Of a stretch of 64,000 nt of DNA, positions 60,379-64,000 are shown piece by piece. The position numbers and the translations under genes are program-made. The stretch is from Ramlibacter pallidus. GTDB taxonomy: Bacteria; Pseudomonadota; Gammaproteobacteria; Burkholderiales; Burkholderiaceae_C. The stretch spans positions 248,001-312,000 of the forward strand of contig NZ_JADDIV010000003.1 of NCBI RefSeq assembly GCF_015070875.1. The letters are read 5' to 3'. Under the pieces are notes generated by a model. It had not been told where the DNA came from. It was given only the letters and a program-made list of their open reading frames with translations, and did no database searches. Each line of letters starts with the position of its first letter. Position 1 is the first letter of the stretch.

Positions 60379-61559
60379 ACTCCGCGGACCGCGGCGACCG
60401 GCGCGCCTTCCTGCGTTCGGCGTGCCGCCATTGCGTCGGTTTCGGCGCGCTCGGCCTCGGGGGCGGGGCGCTCGCGCAGGCGCCCGCGGAATGGAAGTCG
60501 CCGCCCCGCTTCACGCGGCCGGCGCTCGACACCGACGAAGGCGGCCTCTGGTCGCTGATGGACCGCGAGGAGACGCGGCTGCGCCGCAGCCCGTCGCTGG
60601 TGCGGGACGCGGCGCTGAGCGGCTACCTGCGCGACCTGGTGTGCCGCCTGGGCGACGACCACTGCGGCGACGTGCGCGTCTACGTGGTGCGCACCGCGCA
60701 GTTCAACGCTTCGATGGCGCCCAACGGCTGCATCCAGGTCGCGTCCGGGCTGCTGCTGCGCGTGGACAACGAGGCGCAGCTCGCCGCCGTGCTGGGGCAC
60801 GAGCTGGGCCACTACCTCGAGCGCCACACGGTGGAGCGGCTGCGCGACTTGAAGAACAAGGCCGCGGCGGCGATGGTGCTGGCCATGTTCGGTCCGGCCG
60901 GGGCCCTCGCCAGCCTGGGCGTCGCCGCGAGCGCCATGGGCTTCTCGCGCGACCAGGAACTGCGCGCCGACGAGATCGGCATGCGACTGATCCGCAAGGC
61001 GGGCTATGACGGGCGGCAGGCGGCGCAGGTCTGGGACGACCTGCTCGCGGAACTGAAGATCCGCGGCGGCGAAGACGTCGGCACGCGCAGCACGATGTTC
61101 GCCACCCATCCGCCCGCGGGCGCGCGTCGCGACGCCTTGCTGCGGATCGCCGGCGAAGCGGGCGGGAAGCTCGGCGCCGAGGAGCTGGACCGCGTCATCG
61201 CCCCGCATCGGCTGGACTGGCTGCAGGAGGAACTGCGCCGCGGCCAGTTCGAGGAAAGCCTCGAGCTGTTCACCCGCAAGCTGAAGGCGCAGCCGGAGGA
61301 CCCGCTGCACCTGTATGCGCGCGGCGAAGCCCTGCGCCAGCGCGGCAAGGACGACGACGTGCAGGCCGCCCTGGCCGACCTGCAGAAGGGTGCCGCGCTG
61401 CCGAAGGCCCCAGCGGACCTGTTCCGCTCGCTGGGCCTGGTGCACCGCCGGCGCAACGACCCGGCCGCGGCGAACGCCGCATTCGAGCAATACCTGGCCC
61501 TCGCTCCCGATGCGGGCGACGCGGGCCTCATCAAGAGCTACCTGACGGAGACGAAATGA
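60375..61559 (+). CDS. M48 family metalloprotease with TPR-like tail (copy 2)
   Basis: This 394-residue paralog of the protease at 57793 has HELGHYLERHTVERLR, SRDQELRADEIGMRLIRKAG and the same TPR-like tail (DPLHLYARGEALRQRGKDDD). The N-terminus MNSADRGDRRAFLRSACRHC has an RRAFLR stretch and hydrophobic core resembling a Tat signal, unlike copy 1, so the two copies may be exported by different routes. Confidence 0.88.
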   Translation: MNSADRGDRRAFLRSACRHCVGFGALGLGGGALAQAPAEWKSPPRFTRPALDTDEGGLWSLMDREETRLRRSPSLVRDAALSGYLRDLVCRLGDDHCGDVRVYVVRTAQFNASMAPNGCIQVASGLLLRVDNEAQLAAVLGHELGHYLERHTVERLRDLKNKAAAAMVLAMFGPAGALASLGVAASAMGFSRDQELRADEIGMRLIRKAGYDGRQAAQVWDDLLAELKIRGGEDVGTRSTMFATHPPAGARRDALLRIAGEAGGKLGAEELDRVIAPHRLDWLQEELRRGQFEESLELFTRKLKAQPEDPLHLYARGEALRQRGKDDDVQAALADLQKGAALPKAPADLFRSLGLVHRRRNDPAAANAAFEQYLALAPDAGDAGLIKSYLTETK

Positions 61560-62143
61560 CGCTGATGAAGAAACTCCTTGCCATCCTCTTCGTGCTGGTC
61601 CTCGCCGGCTGCGCCGCCGTCGTGAAGGTCGAAGGCGACCAGATGGTGAACAACAAGATGGCGGTGAAGCTGCCGGAGGCCTGGAACCGCCTGAACTATC
61701 CCGGCCAACCCTACGAGGTGTGGACGCAGGAAGGCGCGTCGCTGGACCAGCTGCGCTTCTGGGCCGGCGTGCAGCCGGGCAAGCAGATCGTCACGCTGCC
61801 GCCTTCTCCGTCGGGCCAGAAGGCGCCGCGCGTGCCGACGTTCACCGCCAACATGACGCCGGACCAGCTGGTGAGCCTGTTCGAGATCATGTACTCGGCC
61901 GACGGCTCGCAGGTGAAGGTGACGAAGATCGAGCCGGCCAGCTTCGCCGGCGCCAACGGGGTGCGGTTCGAGATGCTCGTGACCATGAAGAAGACCGATC
62001 TCGTGGTGCGCACCATGGGCTGGGCGGCGGTGCGCAACAACGAGCTGTTCGCGGCCACCTACCATGCGCCGGACCTGGCGTTCTTCAAGCGCCTGGCGCC
62101 CAAGGCGGAGGCGGTCGTGAAGACCGCCGCGATCAAGAGCTGA
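61556..62143 (+). CDS. Lipoprotein C of a three-gene envelope unit (copy 2)
   Basis: This 195-residue lipoprotein has MTLMKKLLAILFVLVLAGCA with lipobox VLAGC. It aligns with copy 1: EGDQMVNNKMAVKLPEAWNR, VWTQEGASLDQLRFWAGVQP, MTPDQLVSLFEIMYS and NGVRFEMLVTMKKTDLVVRT. Its stop lies 6 nt from the stop of the convergent aldehyde dehydrogenase; no terminator is evident. Confidence 0.72.
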   Translation: MTLMKKLLAILFVLVLAGCAAVVKVEGDQMVNNKMAVKLPEAWNRLNYPGQPYEVWTQEGASLDQLRFWAGVQPGKQIVTLPPSPSGQKAPRVPTFTANMTPDQLVSLFEIMYSADGSQVKVTKIEPASFAGANGVRFEMLVTMKKTDLVVRTMGWAAVRNNELFAATYHAPDLAFFKRLAPKAEAVVKTAAIKS

Positions 62144-62149
62144 CGGCGT

Positions 62150-63583
62150 TCAGCTGTGCTTGATCGCCACCGTCTTCAGCGTGGTGAATCCGTACAGCGC
62201 CTCGAAGCCCTTCTCGCGCCCGTAGCCTGAGGACTTCACGCCGCCGAAGGGCAGCTCCACGCCGCCGCCGGCGCCGTAGTTGTTGATGAACACCTGGCCG
62301 CTCTTCACGCGGCGGGCCATGCGCAGCTGCCGGCCGCCGTCGCGCGTCCAGATGCCGGCCACCAGGCCGAACTCGGTGGCGTTCGCGAGTTCCACCGCAT
62401 GGTCCTCGTCACGGAAGCTCATGGCGGCGAGCACGGGCCCGAACACTTCTTCCTGCGCGAGACGGTGCGTCACCGGCACGTCGCGCAGCAGCGTGGGGGC
62501 CTGGTAGTAGCCGGACTCCGGCGCTTCGTCGACGACCGTGCCCTGCGCCACCATCGGGATGCCGGCGTGCTGCGCGTCCGAGAGGAAGTCCCACACGCGC
62601 TGCTGCTGCGTCTGGCGGATCAGCGGGCCGACGTCCAGGTCCATCTTCGCGGGGCCCACACGCAGCTTCGTGAAGGCTTCCCCCAGGCGCTGCAGCAGCG
62701 GCTCGTACAGCGACTGCTCGACCAGCAGTCGCGATCCCGCCGAGCAGGTCTGGCCGGCGTTCTGCACGATGGCGTTGATCACCACCGGCAGCACGGCGTC
62801 GATGTCGGCGTCGGCGAAGACGATCTGCGGGCTCTTGCCTCCCAGCTCCAGCGTCACGGGGCAGTGGCGTTCCGCCGCCACCTGCTGGATGAGGGTGCCG
62901 ACCTTCGGGCTGCCGGTGAAGCTGATGTGGTCGATGCCGGGATGGCGGGCGAGCGCGTCGCCGACCTCGTGGCCGTAGCCGGTGACGATGTTGATCGCGC
63001 CGGCGGGGAAGCCCACCTCCGCGGCGAGTTGCGCCACGCGGATCAGCGAGAGGCAGGCGTCTTCGGACGGCTTGACGACCGAGACGTTGCCGGCGGCGAG
63101 CGCGCCGCCGACGCTGCGCCCGAAGATCTGCATCGGGTAGTTCCAGGGAATGATGTGGCCGGTGACACCGTGCGGCTCGCGCCAGGTGAACACCGTGTAG
63201 CCGTCCTGGTAGGGCAGGGTCTCGCCGTGCAGCTTGTCGCAGGCACCGGCGTAGAACTCGAAGTAGCGGGCCAGCGCCAGCGCGTCGGCGCGCGCCTGCT
63301 TGGTCGGCTTGCCGCAGTCGCGCTGCTCGATCGCGGCGAGTTCCTCGGCGCATTCGGAGATCTTCATCGACAGGCGCATCAGGAGGCGCCCGCGCTCGGC
63401 GGCGTTCAGCTTGCTCCACGGGCCTTCGAAGCAGGCGCGCGCGGCCTTCACGGCGGCGTCGATGTCGTCGGCCGTGCCGCGCTGGATGCTGTCGTACTGC
63501 TGGCCGTCGGACGGGTCGATGACGGGCAGGGTGCGCTCGGTGGTGGAGCGCACCGGCGCATTGGCGATGAAGTGGTGCTGCAT
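62150..63583 (-). CDS. Aldehyde dehydrogenase family protein
   Basis: This 477-residue NAD(P)+-dependent oxidoreductase has GVTGHIIPWNYPMQIFGRSV with the catalytic Asn, FTGSPKVGTLI, LELGGKSPQIVF with the general-base Glu, and the nucleophile Cys in NAGQTCSAGSRLLVEQ; EEVFGPVLAAM and ELPFGGVKSSGYGREKG follow. It resembles betaine-aldehyde/gamma-aminobutyraldehyde-type dehydrogenases; the substrate is open. The ATG at 63583 starts MQHHFIANAP. Confidence 0.93.
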   Translation of the reverse strand: MQHHFIANAPVRSTTERTLPVIDPSDGQQYDSIQRGTADDIDAAVKAARACFEGPWSKLNAAERGRLLMRLSMKISECAEELAAIEQRDCGKPTKQARADALALARYFEFYAGACDKLHGETLPYQDGYTVFTWREPHGVTGHIIPWNYPMQIFGRSVGGALAAGNVSVVKPSEDACLSLIRVAQLAAEVGFPAGAINIVTGYGHEVGDALARHPGIDHISFTGSPKVGTLIQQVAAERHCPVTLELGGKSPQIVFADADIDAVLPVVINAIVQNAGQTCSAGSRLLVEQSLYEPLLQRLGEAFTKLRVGPAKMDLDVGPLIRQTQQQRVWDFLSDAQHAGIPMVAQGTVVDEAPESGYYQAPTLLRDVPVTHRLAQEEVFGPVLAAMSFRDEDHAVELANATEFGLVAGIWTRDGGRQLRMARRVKSGQVFINNYGAGGGVELPFGGVKSSGYGREKGFEALYGFTTLKTVAIKHS

Positions 63584-63607
63584 GGCGCGATTTTGCGCCA
63601 AAGAAAC

Positions 63608-63706
63608 CGTCCTCCCCGCGAAGGCGGGGATCCGGGGCGCCCATGAAAAAAGCGCCGCGAGCGGCGCTTCTCCAGTGCCCTGGGTTCCCGCCTACGCGGG
63701 AACGGC
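63608..63706. repeat. Extragenic palindromic repeat, copy 2
   Basis: The design matches 33381-33480: outer arms 63608-63641 and 63676-63706 are inverted (CCGTCCTCCCCGCGAAGGCG against the complement of CCTACGCGGGAACGGCG), around a GCGCCGC/GCGGCGC terminator hairpin (63652-63667). The right arm overlaps the end of the gene at 63692 and supplies its stop codon. Confidence 0.8.
63646..63667 (-). terminator. Intrinsic terminator inside repeat copy 2
   Basis: On the minus strand GCGCCGC/GCGGCGC (63667-63652) with a 2-nt loop is followed by TTTTTT (63651-63646). It ends the partial gene at the window's right edge. Confidence 0.85.
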
Positions 63707-64000
63707 GTCCCGTTGTCCCACCGGCGTGAACTGGTGGCTGTTTTCCTGCAGCCAGCGCACCGACGCGGCCGAATCCTGCTGGTTCGGGTGGAAATCGTGG
63801 CGGAAGTACTCCTTCCACGGCTGGTAGGTGAGCCGCACCAGCCCGCGCTTGCCGAACAGGAAGCTGCCGGCGCTCTTCCAGGTGCTCCACTTCCACAGCG
63901 TGCCGTCGCGGCGCAGGTTGCGCACGGTCTGCATCAGCGTGTCGGTGAGGAAGAACACGGTGACGCGGCGCATCCACTTCACGCGCCACTCGTGGTTGCC
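63692..64000 (-). CDS. PF10118-like metal-dependent hydrolase (C-terminal part, cut by window edge)
   Basis: About 102 residues are visible, with the start beyond the window. It has VTVFFLTDTLMQTVRNLRRD, GSFLFGKRGLVRLTYQPWKE and EYFRHDFHPNQQDSAASVRW, the DFHP-type ending of COG3687/PF10118 predicted metal-dependent hydrolases. It ends TPVGQRDAVPA, with the last residues and stop encoded by the palindromic repeat arm. The family call rests on this tail only. Confidence 0.6.
   Translation of the reverse strand, partial: GNHEWRVKWMRRVTVFFLTDTLMQTVRNLRRDGTLWKWSTWKSAGSFLFGKRGLVRLTYQPWKEYFRHDFHPNQQDSAASVRWLQENSHQFTPVGQRDAVPA

Noticed and set aside
1-64000. tRNA, rRNA, prophage or IS transposase genes
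   Set aside because: None were recognised by reading both strands; no transposase DDE motif and no tRNA-like cloverleaf with a T-loop signature was seen.

Overview
The window is a high-GC chromosome segment from a betaproteobacterium, most likely order Burkholderiales, family Comamonadaceae (Ramlibacter/Variovorax-like). This rests on the rpmE2-rho-trxA block, an SRP RNA beside dnaX-ybaB-recR, gloB next to a methyltransferase and rnhA, type B L31, and very dense genes with ATGA/GTGA stop-start overlaps. The genus is inference; no rRNA or tRNA is present to fix it.

Layout. 1-4.4 kb (minus): partial MATE transporter, GT39-like membrane protein, rpmE2, rho and trxA, the last three with clear intrinsic terminators. 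4.5-10.3 kb (plus): an AddB-like nuclease and an AddA-like helicase-nuclease. 10.3-16.2 kb: a sensor kinase facing a four-gene operon (response regulator, YaiO-like outer-membrane barrel, membrane-anchored HEAT protein, processive family-2 glycosyltransferase), a likely undescribed two-component-controlled polysaccharide system. 16.2-21 kb: two unknown genes, SRP RNA, dnaX with a strong programmed -1 frameshift signal, ybaB, recR and a MAPEG protein. 21-24 kb: a NitT/TauT-type ABC importer. 24-25 kb: two secreted proteins with thrombospondin-3-like Asp repeats. 25-33 kb: mltD, gloB, methyltransferase, rnhA and an RND efflux pair.

33.5-47.7 kb is an accessory strip of about 28 small minus-strand genes (VOC, truncated haemoglobin, an odd transcarbamylase, DUF1801, DUF4256, GNAT, tautomerase, DUF4287, DUF1272, SUFU, GFA, RidA and others), many with overlapping starts. 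One GNAT gene carries a frameshift, and a fragment of a local gene is duplicated.

47.7-52.7 kb is an integron gene-cassette array without an integrase (CALIN-type): five minus-strand cassettes, each followed by an attC site. Cargo: a helical protein with a winged-helix-like tail, an unknown helical protein, an Abi/UG-type reverse transcriptase (likely anti-phage), a PD-(D/E)XK nuclease fused to an ImmA/IrrE-type peptidase with a degenerate zinc motif, and a DUF1801 protein. The right flank holds an attI-like end, a perfect hairpin and repeats of TGCCGGATAA.

53-56 kb: moeA, mobA and moaA for molybdenum cofactor, then an SDR. 57-62.1 kb: a tandem duplication of a three-gene envelope unit (secreted protein, M48 peptidase with a repeat tail, lipoprotein); the second copy has its Shine-Dalgarno sequence inside a perfect hairpin. 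62.1-64 kb: an aldehyde dehydrogenase and a partial PF10118-like protein, separated by a palindromic repeat with an embedded terminator that also occurs at 33.4 kb.
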